Origin: Sulfurovum sp.
GTDB lineage: Bacteria > Campylobacterota > Campylobacteria > Campylobacterales > Sulfurovaceae
DNA: 64,000 nt
NCBI RefSeq assembly: GCF_015493435.1
Contig: NZ_WGDD01000054.1
Coordinates: forward strand, 1-64,000
Direction: 5' to 3'
Position numbers and translations under genes: made by a program. Below the pieces are notes generated by a model. The model did no database searches and was not told the DNA's origin. It saw only the letters and a program-made list of their open reading frames with translations. Numbering within the stretch: position 1 is the stretch's first letter; every line of letters starts with the position of its first letter. This document shows, one piece after another, positions 7,687 through 16,779 of this stretch.

Positions 7687-9570
7687 ATGAAATCTATAAT
7701 AATTGGTTTTATTTTGTTGAGTGCCGTTCTTTTAGCTGAAGAGGTACAGTTGAATTTGCCGGAGAGGTTTGATGTTAGTATTCCCGTAAAACCATTTCCA
7801 GGAATAGGTTCTATAAAAAAAATTCCTGATATCATTTTGCATGTTAATGGTGATCATTTTAGACTTTATCAACCAAGACATAAATATATACATGATGATG
7901 CTCCAACAGGTACAGTTGAGGGTAATATTATTTATACTCTAGATCGCTATATATCCTTAGAGGGAAGTGGAAGTTTTCATAATGGGGTATTTGAAGGATT
8001 TGCCATTCGAAAAAATCTTGGGTATATGAGTGCCACAGGAATTGCTACTTGTCCTCAAACATTAATAGATAAAGAGGTTGTCAAATTTAAAATTACTGGC
8101 AAAAGTAATTATAGTGGGCAAGCCAAGATAAAACTAATTTCAATAAAATATCTTGAATGCTTAACAAATAAAGAAGGTGGATGGAACAGAGACAAGAAGA
8201 AAGTTTGGTTTGGTCCACTTGTTCCATGCTATGGTATGGATCCAACTCCTAATTATACTTTACTCTTTTCATTTCAACTGCCTATAAACCAATCCCAATC
8301 CTCTCAAACCTTCATCCCAGACCCTCAAGCAGAACCAGAACCAATCCAAAAGCAGCCAGTCATCATCCCAAAAACAGATCTCACAGCCGAAGCAGGCGTT
8401 TCACCAGAAAACCAAATAGAAGAACCCACACTAACAAAACAACAAAACCCCTGCACCCCACCCATAGACGATGCTTGGAAAGAATACTGCGAAGCCAAAG
8501 CCTATAATGCAAAGATAAAACAGCAAGAGGAAGCAGACACCAAAGCAGCCGAGCAGGAAGCCAAAGAGGAAGAAGAGTATCAAAAAAGACTCGATGCCTG
8601 GAACGAAGAAGAGAGACAATCCAATATAGCCTTCATTAAAAGTCAGGAAGCAGAAAGAGAAAAAGCAGATAAGATCTGGCAAGAAGAAGACAAAGCTTTC
8701 AATGAGAGCATCGCAAAAGATCAGGCAGAGCGAAGAGCCAAACAGGCAGAGATAGAAAAGGCACATAAAATCATAGATAGATTCGGTGGTGATTATGCGA
8801 CCCAGAGTGAGGCTCATAAAAAGATAGATTACCTTGCCCAAACCGCCGATGCAAAACAGGCAAAAAGAATTAAAAACGCCGTTAGAAAAAGATTTTATGA
8901 CTCAAGACAGACGAGACTACAGGGAGAAGCAGAGTTTTATAACAATGTAGGCGATGAACTAGGCAAAAGTGCAAAAAGAGCAGAAACCATAAGAGATACA
9001 GCTGTTAATGCGGAAAAAGTGATAGCGATGGTCGCCGTTCCTGAAATTAAAGCTGTAGGTGAACTTGAAGGTATCGAAGGAGAAGCGATCAAGGAAACCG
9101 TTAAGCATGTTGAATTTGTTGCAGGTACGACAGAGAAGGCTATTAACGCTATCGGTGCTTACTCAAAAGATGGTTTAACCGGTGCGGTAGTCAGTGTGGT
9201 AAAAGATACTGCCAATGACAAAACATTCAATTTGGGAGGCGATAGTGTTGATCAGATATATCATAGTGCCCAACTCCATACAAAAAAAGGAGCTTTGGTT
9301 CCCGAAGGTATGAAAGTTTATGACAAAAACGGTTACCTGGTGAAGCGTATCAAAGCCAATGAAAGATATTTCGATAAGAAAGGAAAAAATATTACCTTTT
9401 CAGTAAAAAGAAAAGTACTATCTACCCAACCTTTCATAGCCCAGTCCGAAAAAGATTTTAAAAAAGGTGACGCGAATAAAAAGGTCAATACTGTGTTGAA
9501 TATTTGGAGTACAACTACCGGCATCGTCGGTGGGGCTATTGATTTAGCTGGGAAAGTACTTAGGAAATAG
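7687..9570 (+). CDS. Head-variable, stalk-constant exported coiled-coil protein, paralogue 2
   Basis: 627 residues, starting 12 bases after paralogue 1 stops. Signal peptide ends near LLA|EEVQLNLPERFD, identical to paralogue 1. The head (about 20-205) is strongly diverged, yet keeps LEGSGSFHNGVFEGF at the matching place and has extra Cys residues (ATCPQ, LECL, VPCYG). The linker, CX11C pair (CTPPIDDAWKEYC), stalk and C-terminal VPEGMKVYDKNGYLVKRI domain match paralogue 1 closely, also at DNA level. The segment before the C-terminal domain carries an insertion (GELEGIEGEAIKETV region). The ATG at 7687 is preferred over TTG at 7675, since the signal peptide begins there. Function unknown. Confidence 0.7.
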   Translation: MKSIIIGFILLSAVLLAEEVQLNLPERFDVSIPVKPFPGIGSIKKIPDIILHVNGDHFRLYQPRHKYIHDDAPTGTVEGNIIYTLDRYISLEGSGSFHNGVFEGFAIRKNLGYMSATGIATCPQTLIDKEVVKFKITGKSNYSGQAKIKLISIKYLECLTNKEGGWNRDKKKVWFGPLVPCYGMDPTPNYTLLFSFQLPINQSQSSQTFIPDPQAEPEPIQKQPVIIPKTDLTAEAGVSPENQIEEPTLTKQQNPCTPPIDDAWKEYCEAKAYNAKIKQQEEADTKAAEQEAKEEEEYQKRLDAWNEEERQSNIAFIKSQEAEREKADKIWQEEDKAFNESIAKDQAERRAKQAEIEKAHKIIDRFGGDYATQSEAHKKIDYLAQTADAKQAKRIKNAVRKRFYDSRQTRLQGEAEFYNNVGDELGKSAKRAETIRDTAVNAEKVIAMVAVPEIKAVGELEGIEGEAIKETVKHVEFVAGTTEKAINAIGAYSKDGLTGAVVSVVKDTANDKTFNLGGDSVDQIYHSAQLHTKKGALVPEGMKVYDKNGYLVKRIKANERYFDKKGKNITFSVKRKVLSTQPFIAQSEKDFKKGDANKKVNTVLNIWSTTTGIVGGAIDLAGKVLRK

Positions 9571-9582
9571 TTGGAGTATGTG

Positions 9583-11418
9583 ATGAAGGCTATAATAATT
9601 TGTTTTCTTTTATTGAGCGCTGCGCTTTTGGCCGAAGAGGTGCAGTTGAATTTGCCGAAGAAGTTTGATGTTAAGGTCTCTAAAGAATGGGTTACTAAAA
9701 ATAATAAAAAAATAAACGGTAACAAAATAGAAGAGCACCGTCCAAAAATTTTCCATTTTGATGGAATAAATTTTACATATATAGATCAAAAACATACACA
9801 ATATGGGCAAGGAGACTATATTTGGGGTATGGCTAGTGGTACTTTTAAAAATGGTATATTAAAGGGAAAATATAAGTGGAAATCTATTAGGTACTGCTAT
9901 GAAAATAAAAATCTTATTTGTCTCAAGACCGCCTATACTAGAAAGCTGAATGGTAGAGCAAATAGTGAAGGATTACTGCATATAGTTATCTCTTCCATTA
10001 AAGATCACTCTGTTGACTATCATTACATTAGAAAAAGAGATAAAAATGGACATTTAACTAATGCTTGGGATGATGCTACCCTAAAAACAAATAAATATAA
10101 TGCCAATAGCTATCAATATAAGCAACATTTCCTCCTCCAACTTCCAGTAGGAGAACTTCAATCCTCCCAAACCCCTATCCAAGATATTCCGGAAGAACCC
10201 AAGACAATCCAAGAGCAGTCAGCCGTCACTCCAAAAATAGATCTCACAACTGAAGCAGGTGTTTCGATAGGTAAACAAACAGAAGAGACACCACAACCAA
10301 AAACAAACCCCTGCACCCCACCCATAGACGACGCCTGGAAAGAGTACTGCGAAGCCAAAGCCTACAATGCAAAGATAAAAGAAGAGGAAGAAGCCGATGC
10401 CAAAGCAGCCGAGCAGGAAGCCAAAGAAGAAGAGGCGTATCAAAAGAGACTCGATGCCTGGAACGAAGAAGAGAGACAGTCTAATATCTCGTTCATTAAA
10501 AGCCAGGAAGCTGAAAGGCAAAAGGCAAGAGAGATTTGGGAAAAAGAAGATAAAGCTTCCAATGACAGCATTGCAAAAGATCAGGCAGAGCGAAGAGCCA
10601 AACAGGTAGAAATAGAAAAGGCACATAAGATCATAGATAGATTCGGTGATGACTACGAAACCCAAAGAGCCGCCCATAAAAAAGTAGAAGCACTTGCTAA
10701 AACTGCAGATACGCAAAAAGCAAAAAGAATCAAAAATGCCATAAGAAAGCAGTTTTATGACTCAAAGCAGATAAAACTCCAGGCAGATGCAGAGTATCAG
10801 ACAAGCAAAGCAAAAGAACTCGGCAAGAAAGAGAAATATCTCAATACCGTTAAAGAGACATCCCTTACTGTCAACAAAGTCCTTGCACGAATAGACTCAG
10901 AAATTGACCCGTTGAAAATAGGCAATAAAATAGTCGACCTTCAGGAAAACAGCTACGACGCCATAGACAGTTACTCCAAAGGAGGTCTGAGCAAAGTGGC
11001 TGATGACTTTATAGAAAAGAAAGCCAATGAGCTTAGCAATGACTGGGCAGGTGTTGCTAAAGAGAAAGCAGAAGAGTACAAACAATACCACAGTAAAAAA
11101 GGACTAAAACTCAAACCCGACGAAATCTACTACGATAAAAACGGTAAACAGCTCAAAAAAGTCAATGCCTACCAAAAAGTGTATGACAAAAAAGGAAATG
11201 AAGTCAGCTTCTCCTTTGGTAAAAGAATATTTAAAAAGACATTCAGCAAGCTCAACGATGATTATAATAGTATCCAAGGAACAGCAGAGCATATCAAAAA
11301 TATCAAAGAGGGCGTTATGAGCGGAGATATCAATAAGATTACTAATGAGGCGCTTGATATGACGGAGAAGGAGGATGAAGGAGATGAGAAAAAAGATGGG
11401 GCTAAAAAAATAGATTAG
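9583..11418 (+). CDS. Head-variable, stalk-constant exported coiled-coil protein, paralogue 3
   Basis: 611 residues, again 12 bases after the previous stop, with GGAG before ATG 9583. Signal peptide ends LLA|EEVQLNLPKKFD. The head is divergent but retains ASGTFKNGILKGKY, the counterpart of the G-x-F-x-N-G-x-x-x-G pattern in the other two. Linker, CTPPIDDAWKEYC and stalk are nearly the same as in paralogue 1. The C-terminal domain is homologous but clearly diverged (LKPDEIYYDKNGKQLKKV) and ends in a hydrophilic tail (KEDEGDEKKDG) instead of the hydrophobic end of the other two. It is therefore the most distinct copy. Function unknown. Confidence 0.7.
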   Translation: MKAIIICFLLLSAALLAEEVQLNLPKKFDVKVSKEWVTKNNKKINGNKIEEHRPKIFHFDGINFTYIDQKHTQYGQGDYIWGMASGTFKNGILKGKYKWKSIRYCYENKNLICLKTAYTRKLNGRANSEGLLHIVISSIKDHSVDYHYIRKRDKNGHLTNAWDDATLKTNKYNANSYQYKQHFLLQLPVGELQSSQTPIQDIPEEPKTIQEQSAVTPKIDLTTEAGVSIGKQTEETPQPKTNPCTPPIDDAWKEYCEAKAYNAKIKEEEEADAKAAEQEAKEEEAYQKRLDAWNEEERQSNISFIKSQEAERQKAREIWEKEDKASNDSIAKDQAERRAKQVEIEKAHKIIDRFGDDYETQRAAHKKVEALAKTADTQKAKRIKNAIRKQFYDSKQIKLQADAEYQTSKAKELGKKEKYLNTVKETSLTVNKVLARIDSEIDPLKIGNKIVDLQENSYDAIDSYSKGGLSKVADDFIEKKANELSNDWAGVAKEKAEEYKQYHSKKGLKLKPDEIYYDKNGKQLKKVNAYQKVYDKKGNEVSFSFGKRIFKKTFSKLNDDYNSIQGTAEHIKNIKEGVMSGDINKITNEALDMTEKEDEGDEKKDGAKKID

Positions 11419-11518
11419 GAGGTATACTGGCAAGTGTAAAGATGATATAAAGAGGAGAAAATTTAGGTGATTTTTTGAAAAATCTTAATAAAGATAAATT
11501 TTAAAAAGAGGAAATATC

Positions 11519-12346
11519 ATGTGGAAAAAAATATTGGGAACGGTTGTTGTACTGATAGTCTTGTTCATTGCCGTTATAATGTATGCCACCTCCGGAATGA
11601 CAGATGTGGCCAATACATTTTTCACCCATGCCAAAACAAAACATTATAACGATGCCTACAATATGCTTTCGGAAGATTTTAAAAAATCTGTTTCAGAAGA
11701 ACAATTGAAGAATTTTCTTGAGAAAAATGCTTTAACAGAGTATAAAAGTGCAAGCTGGAATAACCGCTCTTTTGAAGGAAATATGGGAAAACTGGAAGGG
11801 TCGATTGCAACACAAAGCGGCAGTGTGATCCCCTTGACGATAGAATTTGTCAAGAATACCGACGGCCAGTGGCAGATTTATTCTATCTATAAACGTGCCG
11901 GAGGCATAGGAACGGAACAAACAACGGATACCAGCAAGAAAGTCCAACAGGTTCAACCATCTGTTTCCGGGCAGAAAAAGACACTGCCTTCTGACAAGGA
12001 GATCAAAGCACTGGTTCAGGAAAGTGTCATGGTATTTGCTAACAGTGTCAATGATAAAAGTATGAAAAAGCTGTATGAATACAGTGCAGATGTATGGAAA
12101 AAACAGACCAGCATCAAGCAGCTCGATAAAATCTTTGATTCATTTTACAAAGCGGGGCTTGATCTGACCGTACTGAAAGATATCGTACCACAGCTGGATC
12201 AAAAGCCGGAAGTGGGAAAGTATGGAGAGATTACGGTTAAAGGCCATTATCCGACTTCTCCGGCAGTGGTCTATTTTGAAAACAGTTATTTTCCGGAGAA
12301 TGGAAAATGGAAACTGGTGGGTATTGATATTCAAGTCCATCGATAG
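11519..12346 (+). CDS. Membrane-anchored protein with two NTF2/DUF4878-like domains
   Basis: 275 residues. One N-terminal transmembrane anchor (ILGTVVVLIVLFIAVIMYA, residues 5-23) and a periplasmic part with two similar halves. Each half has the layout of a helix pair followed by a curved sheet: AYNMLSEDFKKSVSEEQLKNFL to GQWQIYSIYKR, then LYEYSADVWKKQTSIKQLDKIF to GKWKLVGIDI. This resembles lumazine-binding or NTF2-like DUF4878 domains. A Ser/Gln/Thr linker joins the halves. It has its own GAGGAAA ribosome binding site, follows the paralogue trio by 100 bases and converges on ftsI. Role unknown. Confidence 0.55.
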   Translation: MWKKILGTVVVLIVLFIAVIMYATSGMTDVANTFFTHAKTKHYNDAYNMLSEDFKKSVSEEQLKNFLEKNALTEYKSASWNNRSFEGNMGKLEGSIATQSGSVIPLTIEFVKNTDGQWQIYSIYKRAGGIGTEQTTDTSKKVQQVQPSVSGQKKTLPSDKEIKALVQESVMVFANSVNDKSMKKLYEYSADVWKKQTSIKQLDKIFDSFYKAGLDLTVLKDIVPQLDQKPEVGKYGEITVKGHYPTSPAVVYFENSYFPENGKWKLVGIDIQVHR

Positions 12347-12348
12347 AC

Positions 12349-14400
12349 TTAGAAAAGATCTTCTGCCGACATTTCCTGGATGATCTCTTTTTTGGCCGGC
12401 CGCTTGGTCGGAGATTTTGGTTTTGGTCTCTTTTTTATTTTTGGTTTTGCAGCGGTCTTCGGTTTTTTCTTTGCTTTGGGCTTTAGTTTGAAAAGATCGT
12501 TTATCGAAGGGTTTTTCCTTTCCTTGCCGTTTGAAACAGTATTGTTTTCTTCTTCTTTGGGTTTCTCTATTTTGATTGGTGCAAGAGAGTCGAGTATGCC
12601 GCCTTCGGGTTTAAGGTAGTCAAGTTCTACCAGAATGTCCACAATACGTCTGAACGTCGGTACCGCTGACTGGGAAGCAAAATATTTGTGGTATTTCTTC
12701 GCTTTGATCACCAGTACCCCGATGGTATATTTATGTCCTTTTTTGTCATTGGCAAAACCGTAAAAACTGCTGTGGTATTCTCTGACGTAATGACCGTGCC
12801 TGGCAATGTGGGCAGTACCTGTTTTCCCGCCGATCTCCAAGCCGGGATACTGCGCCTTGACACCTGTACCGCGCTTGACCACTTCAAGCAGGATATTGTG
12901 TATCTGTCTGGCTGCTTTTTTCCCTACGGCATGGAGGTCCCCTACGCTTGGATCAAGGGTATAATGACTGCCTTTTGCATCTTCAAGATAATCGACGATA
13001 CGCGGCGTTACAGCGATACCGTCATTGTTGAAGGCAGAGTAGGCTTTGAAAAGCTGGGCAAAGGTAACGAGCATACCGTAGCCGTAGGAGGAATTGGCAC
13101 GGTGCATATTGTTATTGAGGAGACGAAGCGGTTTGATCTTTCCGGGAACATCGCGTGAGAGATCAAGCCCCGAGGGTCGGGAGAGGCCGAATTTGATGAG
13201 CCCGTCCCTGAATTCCTGTCCCGTCAGTCTCCATGCGATCTGGGAAATTCCCACGTTGGAAGAGTGGACGATAATATCGGTGGCAGTAAGTGCATCGAAT
13301 TTCTCGTCATCGCTGATCCAGCGCCGTTTGCCTATCTGGAGACGGCCGTTGTGGGTATTGAACCAGGTATCGGGGGTGACTACCCTGTGATCCAGTGCAA
13401 CCGCAAGGGAAAGCGGTTTGATCACTGAGCCTGGTTCGTAGGCATATTCGGAAAATTTCGGGTCAAGTTTGGGTACATCTTTGTTTCTGATATGTTCGGG
13501 ATCATAACGTTCGGTACTGGCCAGTGCAAGGACTTTCCCGGTGCGGCTCTCCATAACACCAACCAGAATTTCATCGGCATCGATACTCTTTTTCATTTTG
13601 TCGATCATTAGCTCAACGCGTCTCTGAAAGGCAAGTGGAATGTTCAGATGCAGGTCGAGACCATCAACACGTTCACTTTTTATACTGTTCTTGTCATGAA
13701 TGACCGAAGCGACAACGTCTCTTTTGCCTTTGAAATAACCGTCTTTTTTGGAAGTGATATGTTTTTCATATTTTCGTTCCAGCCCCTTGATCCCTACCGG
13801 TCTTGTATATCGTCCGACATCTTTTTTTCTTACATATCCCAATACGGGACTGAGAACATCTGCAAGCGGAAATTCTCTGCTCTCCCCGTTCTCAATGATG
13901 TCCAGCCCGTAAAGGACTTCGATACCGGATTTTGTTTTGATGGTTTTGAAGGCACCGAGTCTTCTCAGCTTGTAGGCAAGTTCTTTCAGCTGCATGGCAG
14001 GCTTGAATGTGATATTTCTTGAAAGTACGATATTGCCTTTAATATCCCGGCCTTTTTTATCTTTGAATTTTTTGAGGACTTCAGCTTCAGGGATACCGCT
14101 GTAAATACTGAAAAGTCTGACGAAGGCTTCACGTTTTTTAGGGTCTATACTCGCACCGCGTATCACAGCCTGGTAGGTTTTCTGGGAGCGACTGAGTGTA
14201 TAGTCGTCAGCAGAAATGATGTTGCCACGCAGCGAACGGTCATGTATGACACTGTTTTGACTGGGAATACGTCTTTCGGAAAGAATGGTCTTCAGTACGG
14301 AAGCAAGAAAGATAGCCATGGCAATAACAAGCAGTATAAAAAGAAAGCTGATTTTGTTCTTTCTTTGGTGAAGTGCCAGATTTTCTCTATTTTTGTTCAT
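12349..14400 (-). CDS. ftsI: Septal peptidoglycan transpeptidase FtsI (class B PBP) with Lys/Pro-rich tail
   Basis: 683 residues. Transmembrane segment at about 17-37, pedestal domain, then the transpeptidase domain with SVIK (325-328, active Ser), SSN (380-382) and KTGT (526-529). It crosslinks septal peptidoglycan with FtsW, whose gene lies divergently 81 bases away. Odd feature: after about residue 605 there is a long extension with a strongly basic Lys/Pro segment (about 639-671) and an acidic end MSAEDLF. Such a periplasmic tail is not part of the usual FtsI. The final bases are two away from the convergent gene at 12346. Confidence 0.93.
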   Translation of the reverse strand: MNKNRENLALHQRKNKISFLFILLVIAMAIFLASVLKTILSERRIPSQNSVIHDRSLRGNIISADDYTLSRSQKTYQAVIRGASIDPKKREAFVRLFSIYSGIPEAEVLKKFKDKKGRDIKGNIVLSRNITFKPAMQLKELAYKLRRLGAFKTIKTKSGIEVLYGLDIIENGESREFPLADVLSPVLGYVRKKDVGRYTRPVGIKGLERKYEKHITSKKDGYFKGKRDVVASVIHDKNSIKSERVDGLDLHLNIPLAFQRRVELMIDKMKKSIDADEILVGVMESRTGKVLALASTERYDPEHIRNKDVPKLDPKFSEYAYEPGSVIKPLSLAVALDHRVVTPDTWFNTHNGRLQIGKRRWISDDEKFDALTATDIIVHSSNVGISQIAWRLTGQEFRDGLIKFGLSRPSGLDLSRDVPGKIKPLRLLNNNMHRANSSYGYGMLVTFAQLFKAYSAFNNDGIAVTPRIVDYLEDAKGSHYTLDPSVGDLHAVGKKAARQIHNILLEVVKRGTGVKAQYPGLEIGGKTGTAHIARHGHYVREYHSSFYGFANDKKGHKYTIGVLVIKAKKYHKYFASQSAVPTFRRIVDILVELDYLKPEGGILDSLAPIKIEKPKEEENNTVSNGKERKNPSINDLFKLKPKAKKKPKTAAKPKIKKRPKPKSPTKRPAKKEIIQEMSAEDLF

Positions 14401-14481
14401 TAATTTCCCCGGATGATATGCAATTTTAACAAAGTTATCTATTAAATTCGTTAAAATACTAATTAATATGGAGCAGAGACT

Positions 14482-15666
14482 ATGATAGACAAACCACTTT
14501 TAGCCGCCGTCATTGCACTTTTGACACTTTCTATGGTGATGAGTTATTCTCTCTCAACCTACACTGTGCTGCTTTTTCATTACAATGATTTTCATTTTTT
14601 TCTCAGACAGAGTATTTCGATCTTCATTGCGTTTATCGTGATGGTGATTTTGAGCAAGCTTGACCCGGACAAATGGTTCGCGCCTGTCGGACTGACACTT
14701 TTCTTTTCTTTTTTCCTCCTGATGATCGCCATGCAGTTCATGCCGGCTTCTCTCGTCAAAGCGGTAGGCGGAGCAAAACGCTGGATACACCTGGGACCCA
14801 TTTCTCTGGCACCTGTTGAATTTTTCAAGGTAGGCTTTGTCTTTTTTCTGGCCTGGAGCTTTGCACGCAAATTCAAAGAAAAGAACCATATGGGATTTAT
14901 GGAAGAATTGAAATCTTTTATGCCGTATATTATTGTTTTTCTTATTGCGGTGGTCATTATTGCCATATTTCAGAAAGATTTGGGACAGGTAGTGGTCCTG
15001 GGTGCAACGCTGATGATCATGTTCCTTTTTATCGGAAGTTCATGGAAATTCTTTCTCACCATGCTCACGGGTATTTTCATAGCCTTTATCGGACTGATCT
15101 TTTTTGCCCCGCACCGCATGGCAAGGATTAAAAGCTGGTGGAGTACGATACAGGACAGTATTCTTTCCGCATTGCCGTTCAAAGAGCTTCAGACACTGCG
15201 TGTGGAGACCACCGTCAAGGAACCCTACCAGATATCCAATTCCCTCAATGCGATACACAACGGTGGTTTCTGGGGGCAGGGACTGGGGAACGGTCAGTTC
15301 AAACTGGGGTACCTGAGTGAAGTGCATACCGATTTTATTTTGGCAGGGATCACGGAAGAACTGGGGTATCTGGGGCTTGCCCTGGTAACTTTGACCATCC
15401 TTTTTATCGTTTTTCGCATCTTCAAGATCGCATCGAAAGTGAAAAATCCCATGTATTACCTTTTTTGCATAGGGGTGGGACTGCTGATCTCTTTTGCCTT
15501 TATTCTCAATGCTTACGGTATTTCGGGCATTACACCGATCAAAGGGATCGCCGTGCCTTTTCTGAGTTATGGAGGTTCGCATATTATTGCTTCCTGTGTT
15601 GCCATAGGTATGGTACTGATGGTTTCGAAAAAAGTTCCCCGGGACAGTACGGGAAAAATGTTATAA
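14482..15666 (+). CDS. ftsW: Cell division lipid II polymerase FtsW
   Basis: SEDS-family glycosyltransferase with about ten membrane segments in 394 residues. Seen: AVGGAKRWIHLGPISLAPVEFFK, the conserved segment that opens the catalytic core, then the large periplasmic loop with LNAIHNGGFWGQGLGNG, and the C-terminal PFLSYGGSHIIAS helix. FtsW polymerises glycan strands at the septum and works as a pair with FtsI, encoded just upstream on the other strand. murG follows after 33 bases, so lipid II synthesis and use are clustered. The GAGCAGAG before ATG 14482 serves as ribosome binding site. Confidence 0.95.
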   Translation: MIDKPLLAAVIALLTLSMVMSYSLSTYTVLLFHYNDFHFFLRQSISIFIAFIVMVILSKLDPDKWFAPVGLTLFFSFFLLMIAMQFMPASLVKAVGGAKRWIHLGPISLAPVEFFKVGFVFFLAWSFARKFKEKNHMGFMEELKSFMPYIIVFLIAVVIIAIFQKDLGQVVVLGATLMIMFLFIGSSWKFFLTMLTGIFIAFIGLIFFAPHRMARIKSWWSTIQDSILSALPFKELQTLRVETTVKEPYQISNSLNAIHNGGFWGQGLGNGQFKLGYLSEVHTDFILAGITEELGYLGLALVTLTILFIVFRIFKIASKVKNPMYYLFCIGVGLLISFAFILNAYGISGITPIKGIAVPFLSYGGSHIIASCVAIGMVLMVSKKVPRDSTGKML

Positions 15667-15699
15667 TTGACAGAGAATCTAACAGTAAGGATAAGTAAG

Positions 15700-16716
15700 A
15701 TGAGCATCGTTATGACAGGCGGAGGCACAGGCGGACACCTTGCCATCATTAAAGCGGTAAAAGAGCAGATCATCCATGAAGAACTTGTCTATATCGGCTC
15801 AAACAACGGGCAGGACAGACAGTGGTTCGAGCACGATCCGGATTTTTCGGCGACGTATTTTCTTGAGACACGGGGGGTTGTCAACCAGGGAGCACTGGGA
15901 AAAGTGAAATCACTCTATATGCTTTCAAAAGCGACGCTTCAGGCAGTCAAACTGCTTCGAAAACATAAGGCAAAAGTGGTTTTTTCTGTGGGAGGGTTCT
16001 CTTCTGCTGCAACATCCTTCGCCGCCAAATATCTCAATATCCCTCTCGTCATTCACGAACAGAATGCCGCGCAGGGCTCTCTGAACCGTTTTCTAAGGCC
16101 TTATGCTGCGGTATTTATCTCATCCTATCTGGAGGAAAGCCCCATCAAGGCCTATCCTGTCAAAGAAATCTTTTTTGACAACGCACGTATACGCAAAAAG
16201 GTGCAAACAGTTATTTTCCTCGGCGGTTCACAGGGAGCAAAAGCCATCAACACACTGGCGCTGGAAATTGCACCCGTACTGAAAGAACGGGATATCAGGA
16301 TCATTCATCAGGCTGGAGAGAAAAATATTGACGAAGTACGCAGCGCTTATGAAGCGTTGGGTATAGAGGCGGAAGTATTCGGTTTTACCACACATTTGGC
16401 AGACTATATGAAAGACGCCGACCTTGCCATTGCACGTGCAGGGGCTTCAACACTCTGGGAACTTGCTGCAACTGCCCTGCCGGCGCTTTTCATCCCTTAT
16501 CCTTATGCAGCGGGAGACCATCAGTACTACAATGCTCTTTTCCTGGAAGAAAAAGAGTTGGCATGGATCATGCGGGAAGAAGAGGTCGATACGGAAAAAG
16601 TGCTTGCTCTGCTCGATGAAGACCTTGAAAGCAAGAGCAGGGGGCTGATGGAGATCGTGGAAAAAGACGGAAGCAAAAAGATCGCAGCATTGCTGACCGA
16701 CTACGCAAAAATCTGA
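15700..16716 (+). CDS. murG: UDP-GlcNAc:undecaprenyl-PP-MurNAc-pentapeptide GlcNAc transferase
   Basis: GT28-family enzyme making lipid II from lipid I at the inner membrane face; 338 residues. Seen: the G-rich loop MTGGGTGGHLAI at the N-terminus, VFSVGGFSSAATSF, HEQNAAQGSLNRFL, the second G-loop VIFLGGSQGAKAIN, and the UDP-GlcNAc binding segment ARAGASTLWELAATALPALFIPYPYA. ATG 15700 is chosen: AAGGA precedes it by 8 bases and the Gly-rich motif begins 7 residues in. The TTG further upstream would add 11 residues not expected in the family. Likely in one transcript with ftsW. Confidence 0.96.
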   Translation: MSIVMTGGGTGGHLAIIKAVKEQIIHEELVYIGSNNGQDRQWFEHDPDFSATYFLETRGVVNQGALGKVKSLYMLSKATLQAVKLLRKHKAKVVFSVGGFSSAATSFAAKYLNIPLVIHEQNAAQGSLNRFLRPYAAVFISSYLEESPIKAYPVKEIFFDNARIRKKVQTVIFLGGSQGAKAINTLALEIAPVLKERDIRIIHQAGEKNIDEVRSAYEALGIEAEVFGFTTHLADYMKDADLAIARAGASTLWELAATALPALFIPYPYAAGDHQYYNALFLEEKELAWIMREEEVDTEKVLALLDEDLESKSRGLMEIVEKDGSKKIAALLTDYAKI

Positions 16717-16748
16717 TATAATATGCGAAGAGCGGATAGTGGACTATC
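16717..16748 (+). promoter_or_regulatory. -10 box and small palindrome before the cytochrome gene
   Basis: TATAAT (16717-16722) directly follows the murG stop codon. A palindrome GATAGT-GG-ACTATC (16735-16748) begins about six bases past the expected start of transcription. It could be an operator or a leader hairpin. The -35 would lie inside murG and is not obvious. Confidence 0.4.
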
Positions 16749-16779
16749 TCTCACAGCTATAAAATCCGGAGGAAAAAAG

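Noticed and set aside
5815-11418. Polymorphic toxin or Rhs-type system
   Set aside because: The constant part is C-terminal to the variable part, there are no RHS repeats, no small immunity genes follow each copy and no toxin motif is visible.
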